A DNA stretch of 64,000 nucleotides from Pelomonas nitida (GTDB lineage Bacteria > Pseudomonadota > Gammaproteobacteria > Burkholderiales > Burkholderiaceae_C). A program made the translations under genes and the position numbers. The notes below the pieces were generated by a model that worked only from the letters and a program-made list of their open reading frames with translations, searched no databases and had not been told where the DNA came from. The DNA is taken from NCBI RefSeq assembly GCF_043555975.1, contig NZ_JBIGIA010000001.1, positions 434,001 through 498,000 on the forward strand, given 5' to 3'. Positions 41,463 to 50,382 of the stretch are shown piece by piece (the stretch's first letter is position 1; the number at the start of each line of letters is the position of its first letter).

Positions 41463-42548
41463 ATGACCTATCTCCGATACGACGCCAGCGTCGAAAGCCC
41501 GGCGGAAGACGAGGCTCGGCTAACCGCCGAGATCATCGAACACATGGCGGCTTCGAACCGCTGCACCTTCGAGCGCCACCGCCACGCCATCCGCGATGCG
41601 CACGCCAAGTCCCACGCCATCCTCAAGGGCGAGTTGACGGTGCCGGCTGACCTGCCGCCCGAGCTGCGGCAAGGCCTGTTCGCCGCGCCGGGCACGTATG
41701 GCGTGGTGGCACGGCTGTCGTCGGCGCACAGCGACATCCATTCCGACGCCGTGCCTGCCCCGCGCGGCTTCGCGTTGAAGGTGATGGGCGTGCCGGGGGA
41801 GCGGCTGTCGCCCGAGTTGGGCGCGGCGAATCAGGACTTCCTGATGGTCAACTTCCCGGAGCTGGCCTTCGGCACGCTGCAGAAGTACCAGCAGCTGCTG
41901 GGCTTGCTGGAGGCCAATGCGCAAGCGCCCGAGGCGCTGCAGCGCCTGGTGGCTGCGACGGCGCGTGGCGTCAAAGACGTCGTGCAGGCGGTCGGCGGCC
42001 GTGTCGGCGCGACGCTCGACGGCCTTGCGCGCGACAACCATCATCCGCTGGGTGAGACCTATCACACCCAGGGTGCGCTGCGTTTTGGCGACCATGTGGC
42101 AAAGCTGTCCCTGGCCCCGCTGTCGGCCGACGTGATGGCGCTGACAGGCCAGCCCGTGTCCGGCGACGGCTTCTCGGCGCTGCGCGATGCCATCGCCGAG
42201 CACTTCGCTGCGCAGGGCGCGGTGTATGAGTTGCGGGCCCAGCTGTGCACGAACCTGGCCGCCATGCCGGTCGAAGATGCCGCCGTGCACTGGGACCCGG
42301 CGCTGTCGCCCCACCGGCCCATTGCCACGCTGCGCTTCGCGCCGCAGCCTGTCTACGGCCCCGCGCGGCAGGTCTACGGCGACGACGTGCTGTCGTTCAA
42401 CCCGTGGAACGGTGTGCACGCCCACCAGCCCCTGGGCCAGATCATGCGCATCCGTCGCGCTGCTTACGAGCGATCCAGCCGCTTTCGCCACGACATGAAC
42501 GCCCGCCCGCGCGTGGAGCCCACCGCGCTGACCGACATCCCTGACTGA
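41463..42548 (+). CDS. catalase-related heme protein
   Basis: A 361-residue protein of the catalase-like (SrpA/y4iL) group. Visible blocks: RHRHAIRDAHAKSHAILKGE, RLSSAHSDIHSDAVPAPRGFALKVMG, DFLMVNFPELAF and DDVLSFNPWNGVHAH. Shorter than true catalases and missing the standard N-terminal arm, so it may bind heme and act as a peroxidase or have lost activity. It is 15 bp before a small protein and a Dyp peroxidase, a co-directional set that looks like an oxidative-stress operon. Confidence 0.8.
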   Translation: MTYLRYDASVESPAEDEARLTAEIIEHMAASNRCTFERHRHAIRDAHAKSHAILKGELTVPADLPPELRQGLFAAPGTYGVVARLSSAHSDIHSDAVPAPRGFALKVMGVPGERLSPELGAANQDFLMVNFPELAFGTLQKYQQLLGLLEANAQAPEALQRLVAATARGVKDVVQAVGGRVGATLDGLARDNHHPLGETYHTQGALRFGDHVAKLSLAPLSADVMALTGQPVSGDGFSALRDAIAEHFAAQGAVYELRAQLCTNLAAMPVEDAAVHWDPALSPHRPIATLRFAPQPVYGPARQVYGDDVLSFNPWNGVHAHQPLGQIMRIRRAAYERSSRFRHDMNARPRVEPTALTDIPD

Positions 42549-42563
42549 CGAGACGGCTGCCTG

Positions 42564-43262
42564 ATGACCGAACCCACCCGAGACCCGCGCCTGGCAGACG
42601 AGACCACGCTGCAGGCCATCCGCCGCCGCATCGAGGAAGTGGCGGCCGACGCGCCGCAGCTGGTCAAGATCGCGCTGGAGGCCATGGTGCGCAAGCACAA
42701 CCCCGACCTGAAGGGCAACGCCGGCTCGGCGGGCCGCGCGGGCAAGCAGTCCGGCAACGTGTCGGAGCTGACGGCCATTGCGCCGCTGAAGCCGGGCGGC
42801 GCCGACCGGCTGCGACGCATCTTCGACCTGACCGGCGGCAACATGGATGGCGCACAGCGCGTATCGACGCTGCACGACATGCGCTTCGTGTTTTTCGATG
42901 ACGACACGCGCATCCTGTTCGCCACCGCATACGACGGCGACTGGGACGCCTACATCAACGACTTCGCGACCAAGATCCCGGAGCTGATGGACCTGCTGTT
43001 CGCCAACATCGAGGGCTGGCCGGGTATCGACAGCCCTGCGGTGAAGGACTTCATCGCTAGCCACCAGATCAACGCCGCAGGCTGGTTCGTCGCCAACCCG
43101 CAGGTCACCGTGGTGGACGTGCGCCGGTACCAGCGCATGGACAAGGCCCTGGGTGAGTTCCTGGATGCGATGTCCGGCAACGTCGACGTCGACCCGGTGA
43201 CGCGTGACGCGCTGGCACGGCTGACCGATGCGCTGTCCCAACCCGAAGGCGTGGACTACTGA
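42564..43262 (+). CDS. hypothetical protein between catalase-like and Dyp-peroxidase genes
   Basis: A 232-residue cytoplasmic protein. The block TAIAPLKPGGADRLRRIFD, then HDMRFVFFDDDTRILFATAYDGDWDAYINDF is a ferredoxin-like half-domain also found fused to Dyp-type or catalase-like proteins in related bacteria. No catalytic or metal motif of its own. It sits 15 bp after the catalase-like gene and 2 bp before the Dyp peroxidase, so it is probably their partner or chaperone. Family not named with confidence. Confidence 0.65.
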   Translation: MTEPTRDPRLADETTLQAIRRRIEEVAADAPQLVKIALEAMVRKHNPDLKGNAGSAGRAGKQSGNVSELTAIAPLKPGGADRLRRIFDLTGGNMDGAQRVSTLHDMRFVFFDDDTRILFATAYDGDWDAYINDFATKIPELMDLLFANIEGWPGIDSPAVKDFIASHQINAAGWFVANPQVTVVDVRRYQRMDKALGEFLDAMSGNVDVDPVTRDALARLTDALSQPEGVDY

Positions 43263-43264
43263 GT

Positions 43265-44653
43265 ATGACGGTCATCGAACGCCTGAAAACGCTGTTCAAC
43301 CCCGAGCCCGTCACGCTGCAACTGGACGACATCCAGGCGTTGATCCTGCGCTCGCGGCCGGAGCCCTATGTGGGCCTGCACGCCATGCTGCACATCGACG
43401 ACGCGGCGGGTGGCCGCGCGTTGCTCGGTCGGCTGTCGGCGCACATCCCGTCGGCCGCCGGCTGGACGGAAGACCGCGACGCCTGGATCGGCGTGGCGCT
43501 GAGCCACGCGGGCCTCGTGGCACTGGGGCTGCCCGACGCGTCGCTGAAGAGCTTCCCGCTGCCGTTCCAGCAAGGCATGGCCGCGCGCGCCGCGCAACTG
43601 CGCGACACCGGCAGCAACGCGCCCGAGCATTGGGACGCTGCGTTCAAGCCCGGCACCTGCCACGTGGCGCTGACGATCTATGCGCGCGACGACGCGGCGT
43701 TGGCGCTCGCGGTGGCGCGTGCGATGGCCGAGCTAGACGCGGCCCAGGGCGTGACGCTGGTGGCCACGCACCGCTTCGGCGCCGATGCCGACGCGAAGAA
43801 CCCGTTCGGCTTTCGGGACTCCATTTCGCAACCCGCGGTCGCGGGAAGCGGCGTGCCTGCGTTGCCCGGGCAGGAGCGGGCCATTGCCGCCGGCGAATTC
43901 ATCCTGGGCGAGCCCAGCGAGACCGGCGCGCCGGTGGCCATGCCCGAGCCCGCTGTGTTGGGGCGCAACGGGTCGTTCGTCGTGCTGCGCAAGTACGAAA
44001 GCGACGTGGGCGCGTTCAATGACTTCGTGCGCGCCAACGCCGACGGCGAGGCCGCGCAGGAGAAGCTGGCCGCCAAACTGGTGGGACGCTGGCGCAGCGG
44101 CGCGCCGCTGGTGCTGGCGCCCGAGCATGACGACCCGGCGCTGGGCGCGGACCCGCAGCGCAACAACGGCTTCGACTACGCGGCCGATCCCAAGGGGCTG
44201 ATGTGCCCGCACGCCGCGCACGCGCGCCGCCTGAACCCGCGCGACAGCCAGCTGACCATCCTGACCGACGTCAACATCCACCGCATCATCCGGCGCTCGT
44301 CCACATTCGGGCCGAAGTGGACGCCCGACGTGACGGCGGCCGACGATGGCCGCGGCGACCGCGGCATCTTCTTCATCTTCATCAGCGCGCGGGCCTACGA
44401 CACCATCGAGTTCCTGCAACAGGAATGGATCAATCGCGGCAACTTCATCGACCTGGGCACCGAACGTGACGCCATGGTGGGCCTGCACGGCGACGAACCC
44501 GGCAGCTTCACGCTGCCGCAGCAGCCCGCCCGCAGGCGCGTGCAGGGCCTGACGACCTTCAACCACCTGAAAGGCGGCGAATACTTGTTCATGCCGTCGC
44601 TGAGCGCGCTGCGCTGGATTGCCGACGCAGGCTGGCGGGAGTCCGGCGGCTGA
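43265..44653 (+). CDS. Dyp-type heme peroxidase
   Basis: A 462-residue dye-decolourising peroxidase. The GFRDS motif at residues 182-186 (Asp185) matches the distal GxxD signature, and the CPHAAHARRLNPRD segment (314-327) supplies the proximal heme His, most likely His319, with RRSSTFGP further on as the distal Arg region. Cytoplasmic by lack of a signal. Co-directional with the preceding two genes. The 2-bp gap to the upstream gene argues for one transcript. Role inferred in peroxide or aromatic oxidation. Confidence 0.88.
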   Translation: MTVIERLKTLFNPEPVTLQLDDIQALILRSRPEPYVGLHAMLHIDDAAGGRALLGRLSAHIPSAAGWTEDRDAWIGVALSHAGLVALGLPDASLKSFPLPFQQGMAARAAQLRDTGSNAPEHWDAAFKPGTCHVALTIYARDDAALALAVARAMAELDAAQGVTLVATHRFGADADAKNPFGFRDSISQPAVAGSGVPALPGQERAIAAGEFILGEPSETGAPVAMPEPAVLGRNGSFVVLRKYESDVGAFNDFVRANADGEAAQEKLAAKLVGRWRSGAPLVLAPEHDDPALGADPQRNNGFDYAADPKGLMCPHAAHARRLNPRDSQLTILTDVNIHRIIRRSSTFGPKWTPDVTAADDGRGDRGIFFIFISARAYDTIEFLQQEWINRGNFIDLGTERDAMVGLHGDEPGSFTLPQQPARRRVQGLTTFNHLKGGEYLFMPSLSALRWIADAGWRESGG

Positions 44654-44657
44654 CCTG

Positions 44658-44681
44658 GGCCAGGGCTTGCCATGGCCCTGG
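44658..44681. terminator. bidirectional hairpin between convergent genes
   Basis: GCCAGGGC (44658-44665) pairs with GCCCTGGC (44674-44681), an 8-bp stem with an 8-base loop, between the Dyp peroxidase gene and the convergent SDR gene. There is no T tract, so it may be a weak or factor-assisted terminator. Confidence 0.45.
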
Positions 44682-44695
44682 CGTGGGCTCGCGGG

Positions 44696-45583
44696 TCAGT
44701 CGGCGCGCAGGCGCGCTTTCAGGGCCGCACCCACGTCCGGCCGCGCGGCGAAGGGGTCGGTCGGGTTGCGGTTGAGCATCACGTCTTCCAGTCGCGTCTG
44801 CACGCCGGCCAGTGCCTGCGGGTGGCTGAAGATGTAGAACTTGCGGTGGTCGATGGCGTCGAACACCAGCGCGGCCACATCGGCTGCGGTCAGCTTGCCC
44901 GACGACACGGCCTTGTCCGTCTGCGCCTGCGAGATCAGCTGGCTCTTCGTGGGCCGGGCCATCGGCAGGTCGGCCGGCCGGTTGCGGTGGCTCTGGCTGA
45001 TGCCGGTGGGCACGAAGAAGGGGCAGAGCACCGAGGCATGCACCTGGTTCGTCACGAGCGCGAGGTCCTGGTAGAGCGTCTCCGACAGCGACACCACCGC
45101 GTGCTTGGACACGTTGTAGACGCCCATGTTGGGCGGGTTCAGCAGGCCGGCCATGGACGCGGTGTTGACGATGTGGCCCCGGTAGGCCGCGTCGGCCTCG
45201 GCGGCGGCCAGCATCATCGGCGTGAACAGGCGCACGCCGTGCACGACCCCCATCAGGTTCACGCCCAGCACCCACTCCCAGTCGGCCAGGCTGTTCTCCC
45301 AGATCAGGCCGCCCGAGCCGACACCGGCGTTGTTGAAGACGACATGCGGCGCGCCGAAGCGCGCCTGCACGGCGGCGGCGAGCGCCGCCATCTCGTCGGC
45401 CTTGGCCACGTCCACGACGCGAGCGAGCGCCTCGACCTGGGTGAACTCGGCGGCGGCCTTCTCCAGCGCGTCGGCCTGCACGTCGACGAGCACGAGGTTC
45501 ATGCCGCGCTGCGCGGCGAGGCGGGCGGTCTCCAGGCCGAAGCCGGAGCCCGCGCCGGTGATGACGGCGGTCTTGCGGGTCAT
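44696..45583 (-). CDS. SDR-family oxidoreductase
   Basis: A 295-residue short-chain dehydrogenase with TGAGSGFGLE (9-18), the NNAG block, Ser in NTASMAGLL and the YNVSK catalytic motif. Last of three ATGA-coupled genes: its start overlaps the ElaA-like stop. Substrate unknown. Extended C-terminal part of about 50 residues beyond the minimal domain. Confidence 0.9.
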   Translation of the reverse strand: MTRKTAVITGAGSGFGLETARLAAQRGMNLVLVDVQADALEKAAAEFTQVEALARVVDVAKADEMAALAAAVQARFGAPHVVFNNAGVGSGGLIWENSLADWEWVLGVNLMGVVHGVRLFTPMMLAAAEADAAYRGHIVNTASMAGLLNPPNMGVYNVSKHAVVSLSETLYQDLALVTNQVHASVLCPFFVPTGISQSHRNRPADLPMARPTKSQLISQAQTDKAVSSGKLTAADVAALVFDAIDHRKFYIFSHPQALAGVQTRLEDVMLNRNPTDPFAARPDVGAALKARLRAD

Positions 45584-46029
45584 GGCCGGGCTCTCCTCAT
45601 TTCGACGTGGGGGATGCCGTCTTCGATGTAGGGCTCACCGACGGGCTCGAAGCCGAAGCTGCCGTAGAAGCGCTGCAGGTGCGCCTGTGCATGCAAGGTG
45701 ATGGCATGGCCCGGCCACAGGCGCTCGCATTGCGTGATGGACTCGGCCATCAGCGCGCGGCCGGTGCCGCCGCCGCGCGCGGCAGGCGCGGTGACGACGC
45801 GGCCGATCAGCGCGTCCGGGGCCTTCACGCCGGGCGGGATCAGGCGCGTGTAGGCCAGCAGCTGGCCATCGTCACCGGTGCCGAGCAGGTGCCAGGTCTT
45901 GGGGTCGAGGCCGTCGATCTCGAGGAAGACGCATTGCTGCTCGACGACGAAGACCTCCGAGCGCAGCCGCAGCACGTCGTGCAGTTGCTGCACGCCGAGC
46001 TCGGCAAAAGGGGTGCAGTGCCAGTTCAT
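45580..46029 (-). CDS. elaA: ElaA-like GNAT acetyltransferase
   Basis: A 149-residue protein matching ElaA: FAELGVQQLHDVLRLRSEVF, VVEQQCVFLEIDGLD, RVVTAPAARGGGTGRALM and a QAHLQRFYGSFGF end. These are the acetyl-CoA-binding and C-terminal motifs of GNAT. The start MNWHCTPF gives the family length; the frame is open much further upstream but overlaps the reductase gene. It is coupled to neighbours by ATGA on both sides. Acceptor unknown. Confidence 0.88.
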   Translation of the reverse strand: MNWHCTPFAELGVQQLHDVLRLRSEVFVVEQQCVFLEIDGLDPKTWHLLGTGDDGQLLAYTRLIPPGVKAPDALIGRVVTAPAARGGGTGRALMAESITQCERLWPGHAITLHAQAHLQRFYGSFGFEPVGEPYIEDGIPHVEMRRARP

Positions 46030-47048
46030 CCGACGAGCTTGACGAGCTGCTTGCCGAAGTTGCGGCCCTTGAGCAGCCCCATGAAAGCCTCGGGCGCGCT
46101 TTGCAGGCCCTGGGCCACGGTCTCGCGGTACTTCAGCTTGCCGGCAGCCACCAGCCCGCCCAGCTCCTTCAGCGCCTCGGGCCAGACCTCCATGTGCTCG
46201 GACACGATGAAGCCCTCGACCTTCATGCGGTTGACGAGGATGAGTTGCGGCGCGGCCATGGGGATGGGCTGGCCGTCGTAGCCGGAGATCATGCCGCACA
46301 TGGCGACGCGACTGAACGCATTGGCGCGCAGCAGCACGGCGTCGAGGATGTAGCCGCCGACGTTCTCGAAGTAGCCGTCGATGCCGTCGGGGCAGGCCGC
46401 CTTCAGCGCCGTCGACAGGGCTTTCACGTCGCCGTGCTGCTTGTAGTCGATGCAGGCGTCGAAGCCCAGTTCATTGACGACATAGGCGCACTTGTCGGCG
46501 CCGCCGGCAATGCCCACCGCGCGCGCGCCGCGCGCCTTGGCGAGCTGGCCCACCGCCGAGCCCACGGCGCCGCTGGCGGCGCTGACGACCACCGTCTCGC
46601 CGGCCTTGGGGTTGATGATCTTGACGAGCCCGTACCAGGCCGTCACGCCGGGCATGCCCACGGCACCCAGGTAGGCCGACAGCGGGATGTGCGTCGTGTC
46701 CACCTTCTGCAGCACGCCGCGCTGCGTGGCGTCGACGGTCTGGAACTCCTGCCAGCCACCCATGCCGACGACCTTGTCGCCGACCTTGAAGTGGTCGTTC
46801 CTGGACTCGACCACCTCGCCGACGGTGCCGCCGATCATCACGGCATCGAGCGGCTGCGAGGCGGCGTAGCTCTTGCTGTCGTTCATGCGGCCGCGCATGT
46901 ACGGGTCCAGGCTCAGGAAGTGGTTGCGCACGCGCACCTGGCCATCGGTCAGCGGCGCGAGTGCGGTCTCGACGAGGCGGAAGTTCTCGGGGGTCACCTC
47001 GCCCTTGGGGCGCGAGGCGAGAAGGATCTGGCGGTTGATCTGGCTCAT
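46026..47048 (-). CDS. zinc-independent NADP-dependent oxidoreductase (CurA-like MDR)
   Basis: A 340-residue medium-chain reductase. It begins NRQILLASRPKGEVTPENF, typical of the CurA/leukotriene B4 12-hydroxydehydrogenase branch, has LDPYMRGRMND, and the cofactor loop VSAASGAVGSAVGQLAKA. The branch reduces alkenals/enones with NADPH. The start at MSQINRQ is chosen from family length. First gene of a three-gene ATGA-coupled set with an ElaA-like acetyltransferase and an SDR. Confidence 0.9.
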   Translation of the reverse strand: MSQINRQILLASRPKGEVTPENFRLVETALAPLTDGQVRVRNHFLSLDPYMRGRMNDSKSYAASQPLDAVMIGGTVGEVVESRNDHFKVGDKVVGMGGWQEFQTVDATQRGVLQKVDTTHIPLSAYLGAVGMPGVTAWYGLVKIINPKAGETVVVSAASGAVGSAVGQLAKARGARAVGIAGGADKCAYVVNELGFDACIDYKQHGDVKALSTALKAACPDGIDGYFENVGGYILDAVLLRANAFSRVAMCGMISGYDGQPIPMAAPQLILVNRMKVEGFIVSEHMEVWPEALKELGGLVAAGKLKYRETVAQGLQSAPEAFMGLLKGRNFGKQLVKLVG

Positions 47049-47139
47049 GACGGCTGCTCGTTGAACGACAGCCGGCATTGAATCATCCCCGGGCGGGGCG
47101 GGCGAGTCCCAGGGGCGACAACGCCGCCCCGGCCGTGCG

Positions 47140-47955
47140 TCAGGCGGCGGCCTGCGCCGGGTCCAGCGGGAAGCGCGTGCAGCCCAGCTTCTCGGAGATG
47201 TCGCGGCTGGCGGCCTGCAGCAGGCGGATGTAGTCGGGGGCTTTTGCGTCGTCGAAGCGGAAGGTCGGGAACGACACGCTCATGCCGGCGATCGGCTGGC
47301 CCAGCCGGTCGAAGATGGGCACGCCCAGGCAGCGGATGTGATCGTCGAACTCCTCGCGGTCTTCGCCGTAGCCCTGGGCCTTCACCTGGGCCAGCTCGGC
47401 GAGGAAGGCCGGGCGCTCGGTGATGGTCTTGTCGCGAAAGCGCTTGAACTCGGCGCCGTCGAGGATGCGATCGCGCCGCTCGGGATGTTCCCAGGCCAGC
47501 AGCACCTTGCCGATGGCCGTGCAGTGCAGCGGCGCGCGGCGGCCGACGCGGGAGTACATGCCCAGCATGTGCCGCGAGTCGACCTTGTGGATGTAGATGA
47601 TCTCGCTGTCGATGAGGCTGCCCAGGTGGACGGTCTCGCCGGTGGCGTCGGCCAGCATCTGCATGGGGTGCTTGGCCAGCTCGACGAGATCGGGCGAGGG
47701 CAGGGCCTTGGCGCCGATCTCGAACATGCGCATGGCCAGGCCGTAGCGTTCGCTGTCGGGCTCCTGGCGCACATAGCCCAGGCTCTTCATCGTCTGCAGG
47801 AAGCGGTAGACGGTGGCCTTGGGCATGGCCAGGCGCACGGAGAGGTCGGTGATGCCGATGTCGCTGCGCTCGCCCAGGGCGTTCAGGATGGCAAACACCT
47901 TGAGTACCGCCGCAACCGATTCCGGCTGCTTGGAATCACCAATGTCTTCGTCCAT
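47140..47955 (-). CDS. IclR-family regulator, probably KdgR-type
   Basis: A 271-residue IclR protein. N-terminal winged helix about residues 15-75 (AAVLKVFAILNALGERSDIG, LAMPKATVYRFLQTMKSLGY), then the ligand-binding IclR domain with TGETVHLGSL and PLHCTAIGKVLLAW. In enterobacteria KdgR of this family represses pectin genes until 2-keto-3-deoxygluconate appears. Lying immediately downstream of the pectate lyase on the same strand, it is the likely regulator of the locus, and KdgR-box-like palindromes are found in the divergent promoter region. The frame is open upstream to 48414, but the start MDEDIGD fits family length. Confidence 0.88.
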   Translation of the reverse strand: MDEDIGDSKQPESVAAVLKVFAILNALGERSDIGITDLSVRLAMPKATVYRFLQTMKSLGYVRQEPDSERYGLAMRMFEIGAKALPSPDLVELAKHPMQMLADATGETVHLGSLIDSEIIYIHKVDSRHMLGMYSRVGRRAPLHCTAIGKVLLAWEHPERRDRILDGAEFKRFRDKTITERPAFLAELAQVKAQGYGEDREEFDDHIRCLGVPIFDRLGQPIAGMSVSFPTFRFDDAKAPDYIRLLQAASRDISEKLGCTRFPLDPAQAAA

Positions 47956-48007
47956 CGTCTTGATGCTTTCGGGCGCTTGTTCCGCGATATGGGATGCGGA
48001 TTCTCCC

Positions 48008-49267
48008 TCAGGCCCGGCGGGGGCCCGCTTCCCGCCGGATTTGCTCAGCAAGATGATCAGGCCTGTCCGGCCGCAGCAGGGCTGCATCGTAGGACTCGTC
48101 GGGGCGCCAGCCGAGCTCCGCGGAGAGGCTGTCCCCAGGATGTGCGGCACGCCACGCGGCCAGGATGTCGACGGGCTGGCCGTTGAGCCGGCTGTCGCGG
48201 TCGGCGAATGCCGTGCCTTTGAGGCGGCGGATGAGCCGGTCCGCCGTGACGCCTGCAGGCAATTCCCAGCGGTTGTGTTCGCTGAACAGCTGCGACTGCA
48301 CGCCCAGGCCCAGCGAGTAGCCGTAGTCCTCGGCATGCTCGGCGCTGAAGAGGTTGGCGACGACATGGACGCGCCCGAACCGCACGCGTGGCGCGCGCTC
48401 CTTGCAGCTGTCAAAGTGGTTGTGGTGCAGCGTCACGCGCAGCCGGCCGGCGTCGCTGGTGCGGCTGTCGCTGCTGCCGATCAGCATGGTCTTGTCGTGG
48501 GCCTGGAAACGGCACCAGGATACGGTCACAAGGTCGCTGCCGTTGGTGATGTCCAGCAGGCCGTCGTGGTGCTGCACGCGCTGGCCCAGGCGAATGGGCT
48601 CGAGCTTGTCGGGGTGATCCCCATCGTCGAATTGGCAATGGTCCACCCACACGCGTTCGGCGCCGCGAAGCGACAGGCCGTCGTACGCCGAATTCCATTC
48701 GCCATGCCCGTTGTCGCGGGGCTGCCATTCGGGGAAATGGTCGTAGGCGTCCGAGAAGCGCAGGTCGCGGATGACGATGTTGCTGACCTGGTCGAGCAGC
48801 ACCATGCCGTGCTGGAAGCCGGCGCCGGGCGCGGCGCCGAGCAGCGTCGTGTTGGATGGCAGGCGCACGACGGATACGCCGGCCTGGCGCTTCTCGGAGC
48901 GCCGGCGTGCGTCTTCCAGCGGGCCGCTGGGGTCGTTGCGGCCCCAGGTGGCGGGGGCGTAGGCGCGATCGAAGGCGTCGGCATCGAAGGCCGGATCGCG
49001 GAATGACTCCGCGCCGCCCGGGCAGAGGTCGATGAAGGCATGCACGCGGATGATCTTGGGCCGCTCACCCAGCCGCAGGGCCGCGTCCAGGCCGGCGCGG
49101 TCATGCACGTCCACGATGTGTTCGGGTCGGGCGCTGGCGCCGCCCGTCGTGGCACCCACGCCCGCCCAGCCCAGCGGCAGCGCCACCGTGGCGCGGGGTG
49201 CGCTGGTGCAGGCGCCCAGCGCGGGCAGGGTGGCCAGGGCGATGAGGTCGCGGCGACGCAGCGTCAT
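48008..49267 (-). CDS. pectate lyase (PL1), probable lipoprotein
   Basis: A 419-residue PL1-type parallel beta-helix lyase that cuts polygalacturonate by beta-elimination, calcium dependent. The core shows WVDHCQFDDGDH, SDLVTVSWCRFQAHDKTMLIG and the catalytic-arginine block ERAPRVRFGRVHVVANLF. The N terminus has a twin-Arg-like RRRDLIALATLPALGAC, ending in a lipobox (L-G-A-C), so it may be membrane-anchored. Its start overlaps the stop of the pectinesterase gene by ATGA. Start chosen at MTLRRRD for the signal. Confidence 0.9.
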   Translation of the reverse strand: MTLRRRDLIALATLPALGACTSAPRATVALPLGWAGVGATTGGASARPEHIVDVHDRAGLDAALRLGERPKIIRVHAFIDLCPGGAESFRDPAFDADAFDRAYAPATWGRNDPSGPLEDARRRSEKRQAGVSVVRLPSNTTLLGAAPGAGFQHGMVLLDQVSNIVIRDLRFSDAYDHFPEWQPRDNGHGEWNSAYDGLSLRGAERVWVDHCQFDDGDHPDKLEPIRLGQRVQHHDGLLDITNGSDLVTVSWCRFQAHDKTMLIGSSDSRTSDAGRLRVTLHHNHFDSCKERAPRVRFGRVHVVANLFSAEHAEDYGYSLGLGVQSQLFSEHNRWELPAGVTADRLIRRLKGTAFADRDSRLNGQPVDILAAWRAAHPGDSLSAELGWRPDESYDAALLRPDRPDHLAEQIRREAGPRRA

Positions 49268-50382
49268 GGGCGGTTGTTGAATTCGCTCAGGCGGTGGGTG
49301 GTGGCGTCGAACGGCCGCCGCGAGGTGCTGGCCGCCCATGGCCCGACATGGGCGCCGATCTCGCTGTCGCGCACGACGGCCAGGCCGTTGGGGCTGCTGC
49401 CGGCGACCCAGGTGCCGGCCTTCACGCCGCTGTCCCAGGCGCGGCCGAGCGCCGTGGCGCCGGGGGCGATGCCCGGTTCGGCCACCAGGCGGCTGTGCGT
49501 GACGAGGAAGCCCTGCTGCACGTCCGGCGAGGTGCTGGGCGCGAGGATGATGCCGCCATGGCCCGGCGTGCGGCGGTGGGCGCGCGTCAGGATGGTGGAG
49601 TGCTCGATGACGAGGACGGCGTTGCCGAAGATGAAGTCCACGTCGCCCGCGATGAGGCTGTGGCGGATCAACTGCCGCGCCGGCTGGCCGGGGGCGGGGC
49701 GGCGCGCGAACAGCGTGTCCTGGTGGCCCAGCAGCCGCACGTTCTCGAGCTGGATGCGGTCGCCGGCCAGCGTGAGTGCCACGGCCTGCGCGCCGCCGCT
49801 CTCGCCGACGCCGGGCGGGTAGGGCTCACCGCGGCGCACGCCGTCCATGGCGTCGTTCGCGACCGTCAGCGCGATGAGCTGCACGTCGGGGCTTTGCACG
49901 AGCAGCGTCGTGCTGCCGCTGGTGCCGATGCTGGCCTTGCCCAGCTCGGGGATGCAGGGATGGGCAGCTTCCTGCTCGCCCTTGGGCTTGCCGGAGAAGC
50001 GCCCGTCCACGAGCACGACGGCGGCCGGGTCCAGCGCCGCGCCGACCAGCGCGAGCGGCGCCTTGTCGCGGATGCACAGCGGGCCGCGGTAGGTGCCGGG
50101 TTCGATCTGGATGACCCAGCGCCGGCTGCCCTCCTTGGCCAGCGGCGGCACCTTGTCGATGGCGGCCTGCACGGACTCGCCGGGCCTGACGACGAGATCG
50201 GGCGGTGCTGCGGCGAGGTCGGCCAGCGGCGCGGGCGTCCAGTCACCGAGATAGGCCGCCGTCGTGTGGGCGGCGGCCTGCGCTGCGGTGAGCTGGGGGC
50301 GGCCCTGGGGGCTGGGTTGGGCCTGGCTCACGCTGGCGGCGAGCAGCAGGCCCAGCGTGAACAGCGTGAGCCGGGGCTTCAC
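49264..50382 (-). CDS. pectinesterase (CE8)
   Basis: A 372-residue carbohydrate esterase of family 8 that removes methyl esters from pectin. Signal peptide FTLGLLLAASVSQAQ. Family motifs in order: the GHQDTLFAR block, the catalytic-Asp motif SLIAGDVDFIFG and the LGRAWDSG region with the conserved Arg. Placed between ogl and the pectate lyase, joined to both by ATGA overlaps. De-esterification would prepare substrate for the lyase. Confidence 0.93.
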   Translation of the reverse strand: MKPRLTLFTLGLLLAASVSQAQPSPQGRPQLTAAQAAAHTTAAYLGDWTPAPLADLAAAPPDLVVRPGESVQAAIDKVPPLAKEGSRRWVIQIEPGTYRGPLCIRDKAPLALVGAALDPAAVVLVDGRFSGKPKGEQEAAHPCIPELGKASIGTSGSTTLLVQSPDVQLIALTVANDAMDGVRRGEPYPPGVGESGGAQAVALTLAGDRIQLENVRLLGHQDTLFARRPAPGQPARQLIRHSLIAGDVDFIFGNAVLVIEHSTILTRAHRRTPGHGGIILAPSTSPDVQQGFLVTHSRLVAEPGIAPGATALGRAWDSGVKAGTWVAGSSPNGLAVVRDSEIGAHVGPWAASTSRRPFDATTHRLSEFNNRP

